Part shown: positions 1 through 6,064 of the stretch, piece after piece
Position numbering within the stretch: the stretch's first letter is position 1
Layout of the letters: every line of letters begins with the position of its first letter
From: Calditrichaceae bacterium
GTDB taxonomy: Bacteria; Calditrichota; Calditrichia; Calditrichales; Calditrichaceae
Direction: 5' to 3'
DNA length: 9,224 nt
Assembly (NCBI GenBank): GCA_030622395.1
Contig: JAUXGF010000070.1
Span: 1 to 9,224 of the forward strand
Position numbers and translations under genes: made by a program
The notes under the pieces: generated by a model
Told to the model about the DNA's origin: nothing
Seen by the model: the letters and a program-made list of their open reading frames with translations, nothing else
The model's database searches: none

Positions 1-6
1 CTCCTT
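1..6 (-). promoter_or_regulatory. Shine-Dalgarno of a leftward gene starting outside the window
   Basis: Read on the minus strand the first six bases are AAGGAG, a perfect ribosome binding site pointing out of the window. It implies that a gene on the minus strand starts within about ten bases to the left. The region 1-463 is therefore a divergent intergenic region shared with uppP. The start codon itself is not visible. Confidence 0.5.
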
Positions 7-40
7 ATATTAAATGACTCTTAGTCAATTATTTTATGCC

Positions 41-69
41 AATATAATATATTGATTTCCGTATTGCAA
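41..69 (-). promoter_or_regulatory. Candidate sigma-70 promoter for the leftward gene
   Basis: On the minus strand TTGCAA (64-69) and TATATT (41-46) are separated by exactly 17 bases. This places transcription start about 35 bases before the AAGGAG at the window edge. The hexamers match the sigma-70 consensus at 4/6 and 5/6. In AT-rich DNA such matches are common, so this is only a candidate. Confidence 0.3.
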
Positions 70-131
70 GTTTTTTTATTTGTTAATAATAAAGCCCCCT
101 AATTCCCTCTTATTACTTCCTACTTTCCCTC

Positions 132-176
132 GTATCAGAGTTAATCCCGATCAATCGGGACGCTTAACTCTGATAC
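132..176. repeat. Perfect two-tier palindrome (long hairpin)
   Basis: GTATCAGAGTTAA (132-144) is exactly complementary to TTAACTCTGATAC (164-176). Nested inside, TCCCGA (145-150) pairs with TCGGGA (155-160) around the loop TCAA, with three unpaired bases (161-163). No T-run follows on either strand, so it does not look like a simple intrinsic terminator. The inner TCCCGA/TCGGGA palindrome recurs at 4316-4330, 5884-5897 and 5943-5958, so this is probably a member of a local REP-like family. Just downstream (204-224) are three 7-bp units beginning AATT. The rest of 1-463 is AT-rich and shows no gene. Confidence 0.7.
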
Positions 177-363
177 AAGAAAACTCCTAAGCGCCCAACC
201 CCAAATTCCTAATTCGTAATTAAAATAGAATAGTTACAACCGATCTCAACGTTTTAGTGATGAACAGTTAATTTATAAGGATAAACTGAATTATTTCAAG
301 ATCAAATGATTCTCATATTCCAAATTTTAATCGTGAGGTTTTATAAGAAGTTTTTATTAGTCA

Positions 364-392
364 TTGTTAAAAAGGATAAAAATAAATATATT
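364..392 (+). promoter_or_regulatory. Candidate sigma-70 promoter for uppP
   Basis: TTGTTA (364-369) and TATATT (387-392) are separated by 17 bases. The -10 hexamer is the same as that of the candidate divergent promoter on the other strand. Transcription would start near 399, giving a 5' leader of about 65 bases that begins with the hairpin at 400-425. The match is moderate and the surroundings are AT-rich. Confidence 0.33.
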
Positions 393-399
393 TAATGTC

Positions 400-425
400 T
401 GAACGAAAACATCATTTTGCGTTCA
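400..425 (+). repeat. 5'-leader hairpin related to the terminal repeat of the 5822-5997 element
   Basis: TGAACG (400-405) pairs with CGTTCA (420-425), and the adjoining AAAA/TTTT tracts extend the stem past a one-base bulge. The stretch TGTCTGAACGAAAACA starting at 396 is identical to the inverted terminal sequence of the element ending at 5997 (read on the minus strand). It may be a solo terminal remnant of that element family, now sitting in the uppP leader. Confidence 0.5.
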
Positions 426-463
426 AATACCAATTAAATACAAAAACAATTTTGGAGTGATGA

Positions 464-1273
464 ATGGAATTACTTAAGGCGGTTATTTTAGGGGTAGTTC
501 AAGGTTTATCTGAATTTTTACCGGTTTCCAGTTCCGGGCATTTGGTTATCTTTGCGGAAATTTTAAACTTTCATAAAGAAGGCATTGCCTTTGAAGTTTT
601 TGTTCATTTCGGAACATTGCTTTCAGTATTACTGGCGTTTCGTTATCAACTTTTAAAAATGATAATCGCTCCTTATCAGATATGGATTAAAAAAAGCGGC
701 GATAAAGAGTTGAGAGAATATTTAAATTGGGATTTGTACATTGTTGTGGCTACTATCCCGGCGGTTGTTATTGGACTGCCCTTCAAGGATGGAATAGAAA
801 AACTTTTTGACAGCATATTATTGGTTTTCTTTATGCTGCTAATTACCGCATTCCTGATGTGGGCGTCACAATTCTTAAAACAGAAAAACGTCCCGTTTAG
901 TTATGGTCGTTCGTTTTTAATCGGCGTTGCTCAGGCGTTTGCTATTTTGCCGGGAATTTCACGCAGCGGCAGCACAATTTTTACAGGCATGTTGTTAGGG
1001 ATCGACCGTTCAAAAGTTGCGGAATTTTCGTTTATTATGTCTATCCCCGCAATTTTAGGCGCAGTTGTTTTAAAATCAAACGATATTATCCAATCGCCTC
1101 CCGTAGCTTCGGAAATATTAAATCTTGCAGCCGGCACGGTCGCTGCCGCAGTTTCCGGTTATTTAGCGATTATATGGTTGTTGGATATTGTTAAAAAGGG
1201 AAAGCTGCAGTGGTTTGGTTATTATTGTTTTGCAGTTGCCGCCGTGGGTTTGGTCTGGTATTTTGTAGTATAG
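464..1273 (+). CDS. uppP: Undecaprenyl-diphosphatase (UppP/BacA)
   Basis: This is an integral membrane phosphatase of 269 residues, the usual length for the family. It removes a phosphate from undecaprenyl pyrophosphate at the membrane, regenerating the C55 carrier lipid for peptidoglycan and other surface polymers; overexpression gives bacitracin resistance in other bacteria. Both signature motifs are present. The N-terminal one runs from about 13 to 26, with Q13 and E17 in the (E/Q)xxxE motif followed by PVSSSGH (His26). The second is PGISRSGST at 163-171, with catalytic Arg167. Multiple hydrophobic helices fill the remainder. The start is supported by GGAG at 454-457, six bases before the ATG. 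An out-of-frame ATG at 460 is ignored. The gene appears monocistronic: 286 bases of repeats separate it from the next gene, and no clear terminator follows. Confidence 0.97.
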   Translation: MELLKAVILGVVQGLSEFLPVSSSGHLVIFAEILNFHKEGIAFEVFVHFGTLLSVLLAFRYQLLKMIIAPYQIWIKKSGDKELREYLNWDLYIVVATIPAVVIGLPFKDGIEKLFDSILLVFFMLLITAFLMWASQFLKQKNVPFSYGRSFLIGVAQAFAILPGISRSGSTIFTGMLLGIDRSKVAEFSFIMSIPAILGAVVLKSNDIIQSPPVASEILNLAAGTVAAAVSGYLAIIWLLDIVKKGKLQWFGYYCFAVAAVGLVWYFVV

Positions 1274-1280
1274 GTGAAAA

Positions 1281-1392
1281 ATTGGAGTTCTCGAAGAATT
1301 GAAGTAATGGAGTGATGGAGTAGTGGAGTGCTGGAAGAATGAAAGAATTGGAGTGATGAATTGTTGAATTATTGGAAGCGATACTTGTTGGA
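1281..1392. repeat. Degenerate tandem array with an 8-bp period
   Basis: About fourteen consecutive 8-bp units can be laid out without gaps, apart from a one-base phase shift near 1345. The best units have the form NNNTGGAG: TAATGGAG at 1305, TGATGGAG at 1313, TAGTGGAG at 1321 and TGCTGGAA at 1329. Later units keep TGGA or TGAA at the same phase. The strand bias is strong (G/A-rich on +). It begins about eight bases after the uppP stop and runs directly into the 7-bp-period element at 1390. There is no convincing reading frame. Confidence 0.7.
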
Positions 1393-1510
1393 GCGTAGCG
1401 GAAATCCCGCTATTGCGGGGATACCGATTACCGGTTACTGATTACCGATTACTGGATGCGGGGATGCTCAAGTTTCTTTATCCGGCATCAAGTATCAAGT
1501 ATCCAGTATC
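1390..1510. repeat. Compound 7-bp-period element, copy 1
   Basis: The element has four parts in order. First comes a GGAGCG leader with a small hairpin of CCCGC and GCGGG around 1406-1419. Next is a direct array of 7-bp units of form TACYGRT/TACTGGA (five units, 1422-1456). Then comes a unique core, 1457-1479. Last is an array of units of form ATCMRGY (four units, 1480-1507). The right units resemble the reverse complement of the left ones, so the two arrays can pair into a long imperfect stem. A second copy lies at 4139-4275, with the same leader and a core differing at only one base. Confidence 0.8.
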
Positions 1511-1514
1511 TATT

Positions 1515-1543
1515 TTAATAAAACATTGAAATTTCTATACAAT
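1515..1543 (+). promoter_or_regulatory. Weak candidate promoter for the NSS transporter
   Basis: TTAATA (1515-1520) and TACAAT (1538-1543) are 17 bases apart, immediately after the repeat element. Start of transcription would fall near 1550, leaving almost no leader before the ATG at 1560. Both hexamers are imperfect, so confidence is low. Confidence 0.22.
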
Positions 1544-1559
1544 AAATTAATGACGACAA

Positions 1560-3020
1560 ATGACACAAAAGCATGAATATTTCACATCACGTTTCGGCTT
1601 AATTGCCGCGGCTATTGGGATGGCTATCGGCGCCGGTAACATCTGGCGTTTCCCGCGTTTAGCCGGGCAATACGGCGGATCATTTTTAATTCCGTGGATT
1701 ATTTTCCTTTTCCTTTGGTCGATCCCCCTTTTGATAGTTGAGTTCTCTATAGGCAAGCAGGCAAAGTTCGGCACAATCGGAGCTTTTTGCAAAGCCGTCG
1801 GTAAAAAATATACATGGATGGGCTGGTTTGTTGGATTTTGTACTACGGCAATTTTATTTTATTACTCGGTCGTCTGCGGCTGGAGTTTAAAATATTTTGT
1901 CTTATCTGTCAGCGGTGAATTATTTACCATTGATCATCAGGTTTATTGGGATAATTATACCGCTTCAATTTATGAGCCTGTTTTTTATCACCTTGTTTCC
2001 GTATTTTTAGGAGCCTTTATTATCTACCGCGGCATTGTTTCCGGAATCGAAAAGTTTTCAAAAATTATCATTCCCGCTCTGTTTATTCTGCTAATAATTG
2101 CCGCTATAAAAGCAGTGAGCCTGCAAGGCGCCGATGTGGGTCTGCATTACTTGTTTAATATCGAACCGGCTCAATTATGCAATTATAAAATCTGGCTGGA
2201 AGCGCTTTCGCAGTCTGCCTGGTCTACGGGCGCCGGCTGGGGGCTTTTGTTGACTTATGCTATCTATGCCGGGAAAGATGAAAAGATTGTCGGCAACTCT
2301 TTTCTTGTCGGCATTGGCAATAATATTGCTTCTATAATCGCCGCCCTGGCAATTATTCCCACGGTTTTTGCCTTAAGCGCCGGTATTGAAAGCGCGCGTC
2401 AGGCACTTGATTCCGGCAACCAGGGCTTGGCGTTCATAGCTATTCCCCAACTGTTTTCTAAAATGGAAGCGGGGATTTTTTTCAGCACGATTTTCTTTTT
2501 AGCCTTATTTTTCGCCGCCCTTTCCAGTTTAATCGCAATGATTGAATTAGCTGTACGCGTTCTGATAGATTTTGGGATCAGCCGTAAAAAAGCGGTAGCG
2601 CTCATTTCAATTCTTACCGCTTTATTCGGCGCCCCTTCTGCGGCGTCTTTAAATTTCTTCAATAATCAAGATTGGGTATGGGGACTGGGGCTGCTTTTAA
2701 GCGGATTTTTCTTTACCTTTGCCGTAATCAAAATCGGTGTTGAGCCTTTTATTAAAAATTGGCTTAAACCCGGCAAAGGGCAAAGTATTTTTATTTTAAT
2801 ATTTAAAATTCTTTTCTATTTCATTTTACCAATTGAATTTATTTTCATGTTAGGCTGGTGGCTGATTCAATCACTGCAATGGTATCCCGAAACATGGTGG
2901 AATCCTTTTGAAACATTCAGTTTGGGCGCCTGCCTTTTGCAATGGACAATTATTATTATTACCGGTTTATTATTTAATAAAAAATTTGTAAAATTGTTAA
3001 AAATTAATTCAAACTATTAA
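1560..3020 (+). CDS. Sodium-dependent transporter of the NSS (neurotransmitter:sodium symporter, LeuT-fold) family
   Basis: An inner-membrane Na+-coupled symporter of 486 residues, within the normal bacterial range, probably importing an amino acid or related amine; the substrate cannot be read from the sequence. TM1 carries the broken-helix Na+/substrate motif GAGNIWRFP (24-32). TM2 ends in EFSIGKQ (61-67). The TM5 signature GIEKFSKIIIPALF lies at 162-175. The TM6 unwound region is around 220-238 (STGAGWGLLLTYAIYAG). About eleven to twelve hydrophobic helices can be traced, the last ending near 475. The start is bounded by an in-frame TGA at 1551 and is the only sensible one, although no Shine-Dalgarno precedes it. 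The following gene holA starts 10 bases after the stop, so the two are probably co-transcribed; no functional link is evident. Confidence 0.93.
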   Translation: MTQKHEYFTSRFGLIAAAIGMAIGAGNIWRFPRLAGQYGGSFLIPWIIFLFLWSIPLLIVEFSIGKQAKFGTIGAFCKAVGKKYTWMGWFVGFCTTAILFYYSVVCGWSLKYFVLSVSGELFTIDHQVYWDNYTASIYEPVFYHLVSVFLGAFIIYRGIVSGIEKFSKIIIPALFILLIIAAIKAVSLQGADVGLHYLFNIEPAQLCNYKIWLEALSQSAWSTGAGWGLLLTYAIYAGKDEKIVGNSFLVGIGNNIASIIAALAIIPTVFALSAGIESARQALDSGNQGLAFIAIPQLFSKMEAGIFFSTIFFLALFFAALSSLIAMIELAVRVLIDFGISRKKAVALISILTALFGAPSAASLNFFNNQDWVWGLGLLLSGFFFTFAVIKIGVEPFIKNWLKPGKGQSIFILIFKILFYFILPIEFIFMLGWWLIQSLQWYPETWWNPFETFSLGACLLQWTIIIITGLLFNKKFVKLLKINSNY

Positions 3021-3030
3021 AAAGAGAAAT

Positions 3031-4032
3031 ATGCCAATAATATCAATTAATGAAGCACTTAAAAAAATAAATTCGGGGGATATTGCGCCGGTTTATTTTC
3101 TTTTCGGCAAGGAAAAGTTTTTTCATGACCAGATTATCCAAAAGCTGATAGAAACTATTTTTCCTGATAAAGCAGGCAAAGATTTGAATCTGACTGTTTT
3201 ATACGGTTTTGAAAATTCACTCGGCGAAGTTATTTCAACCGCTTCAAGCCTTCCTATGCTGTCTAAACAAAAAATGGTTTTAGTGCGTGATTTTAGTAAA
3301 ATGAAAATTTCCGATCCTGACGCTTTATCAAAATATCTTGAACATCCGCGAAAAAGCGCCTGTTTAGTGTTAAGCAGCGAAGAAAAAGGAAGGGCAAAGA
3401 TTTACAAAACTATCCAGGATTTGGCGCAGAGTATAGAATGCAAACCAATACCGGAATATCAAGCGGGCGGCTGGATAAAAGATCGGGTTAAACAAAAAGG
3501 CGGCGCTATTGAAATGCAGGCTGTACAATTAATAGTCAATCAGGTTGGGACAAGCCTGCTTAATCTCGACCAGGAATTAAATAAAATCATAAACTTTAAA
3601 AATGACAACTCAACGATCACCGTAGATGATTTGGAACAGACCACAGGCATTTCACGCGACGCCAGTGTGTTTGCCCTGCAAAATGCCCTTGCACGCAGGC
3701 AGCTTGGCGCCAGCTTAAAAGTGAGTAAACGCCTTTTGAACGCCGGTCAAAATATTATCTCAATTAACGCCGTTCTGTTTGCATTTTTCAAAAAAATGCT
3801 TATCGCGGCCTCATTAAAACAGCGGGGGAATAACCGGCGGCAAATTGCCGAACAGATGAAATTAGGCGATTTTCAATTAAAAGAAATTTTTGAAACCATG
3901 AATAATTTTTCTGTCAAACAAATAGAATCGATAATCGTATTATTACATCAAACAGATATTGAAGCCAAAACATCGGCTGTTTTAGATGAGCCCGCTTTGC
4001 AAATGTTGTGTTATAAAATTTGCGCTATTTAG
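3031..4032 (+). CDS. holA: DNA polymerase III delta subunit (clamp loader)
   Basis: Delta is the subunit of the replicative clamp loader that binds and opens the beta sliding clamp. At 333 residues it has the usual length. The N-terminal domain begins with PVYFLFGKEKFFHDQ (20-34), typical of delta. SSLPMLSKQKMVLVRDF at 72-88 corresponds to the conserved stretch that follows the clamp-contacting region. The second domain (about 141-205) contains LLNLDQELNKI (176-186), the common L-x-E-L-x-K-I/L pattern. The C-terminal helical collar domain occupies about 206-333. The Walker motifs of tau/gamma are absent, as expected for delta. The ATG has only a weak AAGAG four bases upstream, which fits translational coupling to the NSS gene ending 10 bases earlier. 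No clear terminator follows. Confidence 0.93.
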   Translation: MPIISINEALKKINSGDIAPVYFLFGKEKFFHDQIIQKLIETIFPDKAGKDLNLTVLYGFENSLGEVISTASSLPMLSKQKMVLVRDFSKMKISDPDALSKYLEHPRKSACLVLSSEEKGRAKIYKTIQDLAQSIECKPIPEYQAGGWIKDRVKQKGGAIEMQAVQLIVNQVGTSLLNLDQELNKIINFKNDNSTITVDDLEQTTGISRDASVFALQNALARRQLGASLKVSKRLLNAGQNIISINAVLFAFFKKMLIAASLKQRGNNRRQIAEQMKLGDFQLKEIFETMNNFSVKQIESIIVLLHQTDIEAKTSAVLDEPALQMLCYKICAI

Positions 4033-4077
4033 TTATACGGCGTAATTTATAACCAAAAATATTTAAGGGGAATAGCC

Positions 4078-4101
4078 ACTAAGACTCAAAGACTCTAAGC
4101 T
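4078..4101. repeat. Short 8-bp-period repeat upstream of element copy 2
   Basis: Three successive octamers can be aligned: ACTAAGAC, TCAAAGAC and TCTAAGCT. The sequence differs from the array at 1281-1392 but has the same period and the same position upstream of a 7-bp-period element. With only three units this is a modest observation. Confidence 0.4.
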
Positions 4102-4138
4102 TTAGAACATTGCTATGTAAATTGATTAATGGAAATGA

Positions 4139-4275
4139 TACTGGTTACTGGATGCTGGATGGAGCGGAGCGTAAATCCCGTTTTTTGCGGGAATACCGAT
4201 TACCGATTACTGGATGCGGGGATGATCAAGTTTCTTTATCCAGTATCCAGCATCAAGCATCAAGTATCCAGTATT
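4139..4275. repeat. Compound 7-bp-period element, copy 2
   Basis: This copy aligns with 1390-1510 through the GGAGCG leader (4161), the small TCCCG/CGGGA hairpin, the left array and the core. The left array has three units here (4194-4214) against five in copy 1, and the core (4215-4237) differs from copy 1 at one base. The right array has five ATCMAGY units (4238-4272) against four in copy 1. Extra TACTGGT/TACTGGA/TGCTGGA units at 4139-4159 precede the leader and are complementary to the right array. Length differences between the copies are whole multiples of 7 bp. It fills the long gap between holA and the sigma-factor gene and shows no credible coding capacity. Confidence 0.8.
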
Positions 4276-4315
4276 TAATTATCTTTCTTCATGGCTTGGC
4301 GGCATAAAGTTTTTA

Positions 4316-4330
4316 TCCCGATGATTCGGG
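4316..4330. repeat. Short CCCGA/TCGGG palindrome
   Basis: CCCGA (4317-4321) pairs with TCGGG (4326-4330) around the loop TGAT. It belongs with the similar inner palindromes at 145-160, 5884-5897 and 5943-5958. It lies between element copy 2 and the sigma-factor promoter region, and no T-run follows. Confidence 0.45.
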
Positions 4331-4372
4331 GTTTGAGTATAAAAAAAATAATCCAAAAGATTAATAAAAATT

Positions 4373-4400
4373 GGAACTTACTAAATTTAATTAGTGTTAA
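4373..4400 (+). promoter_or_regulatory. Candidate ECF-type (autoregulatory) promoter of the sigma-factor gene
   Basis: GGAACTT at 4373-4379 equals the -35 core recognised by RpoE-like ECF sigma factors. Sixteen bases later comes GTTAA (4396-4400), a possible -10. ECF genes commonly transcribe themselves from such promoters. The start would lie only about ten bases before the ATG at 4416, and that ATG has no Shine-Dalgarno, so the message would be nearly leaderless. The -35 match is good and the -10 match is poor. Confidence 0.35.
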
Positions 4401-4415
4401 AGAAACGTTTAAATT

Positions 4416-5018
4416 ATGATAAAAACCGAAACAGGGGTTAAACAAGGAATTGAAGCTACGGACGAGGTTTTAATTGCCCGTTTTCAACAAGGCGACAATT
4501 ACGCATTTGATTTGCTTGTAAAACGCTATAAAGACCCTTTGCTAAACTTTGTATATCGATTTTTGGGTGAAAAAAACGACGCCGAAGATATTGTTCAGGA
4601 AACATTTTTACGGTTATTTAAGAATAAACATTACTATAAAGAAATAGCTAAATTTTCCACATGGATTTATACAATAGCCGGGAACTTAGCCAAAACCGAA
4701 TTACGGAAACGAAAAAGACACAGCCTGTTTTCTATCAGTCATTATATGTCGACTGAAAAGGATTACGAGATTCCGGATGAGAGCGGCAGCCCGGAAAGGG
4801 ACGCCAATTCTGTAATAACGGATAAAATAATTCAAAAAGCCATAAATAAATTATCTCCCAAGTTTAAACAAGTAATTGTTCTCAGGGACATTCAAGGCTT
4901 TTCTTATGAAGAGATTACCGGGATAGCGGATATTCCGCTGGGCACGGTAAAATCGAGAGTTAACAGGGCGCGTTTAAAATTACAGGAAGATTTAAAGCAT
5001 CTGATGAATGATGTTTAA
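4416..5018 (+). CDS. ECF-family RNA polymerase sigma factor (RpoE-like)
   Basis: This is a group 4 sigma factor of 200 residues that directs RNA polymerase to stress or envelope promoters when released from its anti-sigma factor. Region 2 spans about 16-100. It contains DAEDIVQETFLRLF (55-68), the core-binding part, and FSTWIYTIAGNLAKTELRKRKR (80-101), the -10 recognition helix. A variable acidic linker runs from about 111 to 132. Region 4 spans about 133-196, with the helix-turn-helix in GFSYEEITGIADIPLGTVKSRVNRARLKL (161-189). The C-terminus stops just after region 4, so no extra sensory domain is present. The next gene encodes a zinc-type anti-sigma factor, which supports membrane-regulated control. 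The start ATG lacks a ribosome binding site. The 5'-proximal residues 1-14 are not conserved-looking, so a slightly later start cannot be excluded. Confidence 0.95.
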   Translation: MIKTETGVKQGIEATDEVLIARFQQGDNYAFDLLVKRYKDPLLNFVYRFLGEKNDAEDIVQETFLRLFKNKHYYKEIAKFSTWIYTIAGNLAKTELRKRKRHSLFSISHYMSTEKDYEIPDESGSPERDANSVITDKIIQKAINKLSPKFKQVIVLRDIQGFSYEEITGIADIPLGTVKSRVNRARLKLQEDLKHLMNDV

Positions 5019-5186
5019 TCAAAAATTAAAACGGCACGGTACAAATTAATTGATAATAATATCATTGGATCGTTTTTCTTTGCCGTCAATAAATATCCTT
5101 TACAGCGGGCGGGAATAGTATGGTAATGATCCAATCAATTTTACAATTTTAAAAGTTCAATGCATTTAGATATGGAGAAATCGCCT
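5019..5186 (+). other. Structured spacer between sigma and anti-sigma genes
   Basis: This 168-nt stretch has no credible gene. ATTGGATC (5064-5071) and GATCCAAT (5128-5135) are exact inverted repeats 56 bases apart. Another inverted pair, ACGGCA near 5029 and TGCCGT near 5081, overlaps it, so the two stems would be mutually exclusive only in part. A C/T-rich segment, CGTTTTTCTT, starts at 5071. These could form RNA structure between the two cistrons, but the role is unknown. Confidence 0.35.
5174..5177 (+). promoter_or_regulatory. Ribosome binding site deciding the anti-sigma start
   Basis: GGAG lies nine bases before the ATG at 5187. The two earlier in-frame ATGs (5160 and 5172) have no such site, and the second overlaps this one. 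This favours translation from 5187, which begins MSYCD directly at the zinc-domain helix. Confidence 0.6.
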
Positions 5187-5723
5187 ATGAGTTATTGCGA
5201 TACTGTAAAAGATTTACTTTCCGCTTATATGGAAGACGTATTAGACCCTGAAACTAAATCTAAAATTCAATCTCATCTTGAAGGCTGTCCCGCTTGCCGA
5301 CAGACTTATGCGAATCTTCAATTTTTAACACAAAAATTAAGAAACGTTTCTCCTGTCGCTGCATCTGAAGAATTTGATCAAAAATTACGTTCTAAAATAA
5401 TAAACGAGCGGCGCGAACAAGAGCCTGTCATTTCAATTAGAAATCTTTCGTACGGTTTATCCGGCGCTGTGGCGCTTGCCTGCGCTTATTTCTTTTTTAT
5501 GACTGATTCCTTTACGCCGGCAAACATTTCTGTTGACCCGCAGCCTCCTGTAAAAATATCATCCAGCCCAAGCAGCCCAAAACCCGGCGCTATTTCTGTA
5601 AGCAAACAAACTTCTTTAGTCAAAGAAGAATCAAATAAACTAAAACAGCCTATAGAAATCGACACCTTAAGAGACAAGTCAACAAATATAGATCAAGATA
5701 AAATCATTTTAGTAGATCAGTAA
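5187..5723 (+). CDS. Zinc-finger anti-sigma factor, single-pass membrane protein
   Basis: This is the likely antagonist of the ECF sigma factor encoded just upstream. Counted from the preferred start the protein has 178 residues. The N-terminal ZAS domain (about 1-50) has the H-x3-C-x2-C motif HLEGCPAC, with His30, Cys34 and Cys37. An upstream Cys4 is probably the fourth zinc ligand. One hydrophobic segment at about 88-106 (SYGLSGAVALACAYFFFMT) should be membrane-spanning, placing the ZAS domain in the cytoplasm and the last 70 or so residues outside. That outer part is low-complexity and rich in Pro, Ser and Lys, without a recognisable sensor fold. Regulation by proteolysis of the outer part is the family model and is inferred. 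Earlier in-frame ATGs at 5160 and 5172 would add nine or five residues but lack ribosome binding sites. Confidence 0.88.
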   Translation: MSYCDTVKDLLSAYMEDVLDPETKSKIQSHLEGCPACRQTYANLQFLTQKLRNVSPVAASEEFDQKLRSKIINERREQEPVISIRNLSYGLSGAVALACAYFFFMTDSFTPANISVDPQPPVKISSSPSSPKPGAISVSKQTSLVKEESNKLKQPIEIDTLRDKSTNIDQDKIILVDQ

Positions 5724-5750
5724 GATTTTGGCATACCGGATCTAACGATT

Positions 5751-5797
5751 CAATCATTTCTAAAAAAGTATATTTAAAGGCATGATTGGTTTGATTT
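5751..5797 (+). terminator. Weak terminator candidate after the anti-sigma gene
   Basis: CAATCAT (5751-5757) is the exact complement of ATGATTG (5782-5788) across a 24-base loop, and a TTTGATTTTTG stretch follows. The loop is long and the T-tract interrupted, so this is a weak candidate. Confidence 0.2.
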
Positions 5798-5821
5798 TTG
5801 TTAAATGACTAAACAGTCTAA

Positions 5822-5997
5822 ATAGTGCCTGAACGAAAAAGCGCTGTTTTGTCATTTTCCCACAGGGACGCCTGTGGCGCGATCCCGATTTATCGGGTGA
5901 GAAATCTTACATCCCTTGGAATTATTGAAGTTACAGATTTCTTCCCGATTTATCGGGATCGAAATGACAAGAAAAAGTGTTTTCGTTCAGACACTAA
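5822..5997. mobile_element. MITE/REP-like inverted-repeat element (176 bp, non-coding)
   Basis: The outer 37 bases (5822-5858) match the reverse complement of 5961-5997 at 28 of 37 positions, including TAGTG and CTGAACGAAAA. Further in, both arms share GTCATTTCGATCCCGAT, then ATCGGG and GAAATCT (5901-5907 with 5935-5941), leaving a loop of about 27 bases. The left arm has an extra self-complementary 22-bp block (5858-5879, CCACAGG/CCTGTGG) that the right arm lacks. The whole unit can fold into one long hairpin. GTCATTTCGA...GAAATCT elements are familiar intergenic repeats in Bacteroidota and related phyla (recalled, not checked). No transposase is present, so any movement would depend on an enzyme elsewhere. 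A frame across it is not a real gene. Confidence 0.72.
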
Positions 5998-6064
5998 TTA
6001 CGTACTTGTACAATAGTTTATTCACTCATCAGGTTTTACCATATAATGTAATACTTCAATTTCG

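Noticed and set aside
37..77. Rightward terminator with T7 near the window start
   Set aside because: The stem is imperfect and AT-only. AAGGAG on the minus strand at 1-6 indicates that the neighbouring gene starts here and does not end here.
1390..1510. CRISPR-like array
   Set aside because: The units are 7 bp and contiguous, with no spacers and no cas genes nearby.
1550..1576. Eight-codon upstream frame overlapping the NSS start
   Set aside because: It has no ribosome binding site and no sign of attenuator structure; probably chance.
2399..2662. Opposite-strand open frames inside the NSS, uppP, anti-sigma, GAF and phosphoesterase genes
   Set aside because: They are mirror frames of well-supported genes and show no domain or ribosome binding site of their own.
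4110..4307. Open frame of 65 codons
   Set aside because: It lies across copy 2 of the 7-bp-period element; its residues are translations of the repeat, it has no ribosome binding site and copy 1 does not conserve the frame.
5160..5186. Earlier starts for the anti-sigma factor (5160, 5172)
   Set aside because: Neither has a Shine-Dalgarno, whereas 5187 has GGAG at nine bases and begins right at the ZAS domain. The longer form cannot be wholly excluded.
5825..6016. Open frame of 63 codons from a GTG
   Set aside because: It spans the inverted-repeat element end to end. The repeated DNA explains its similar IPIYR segments, and there is no ribosome binding site.
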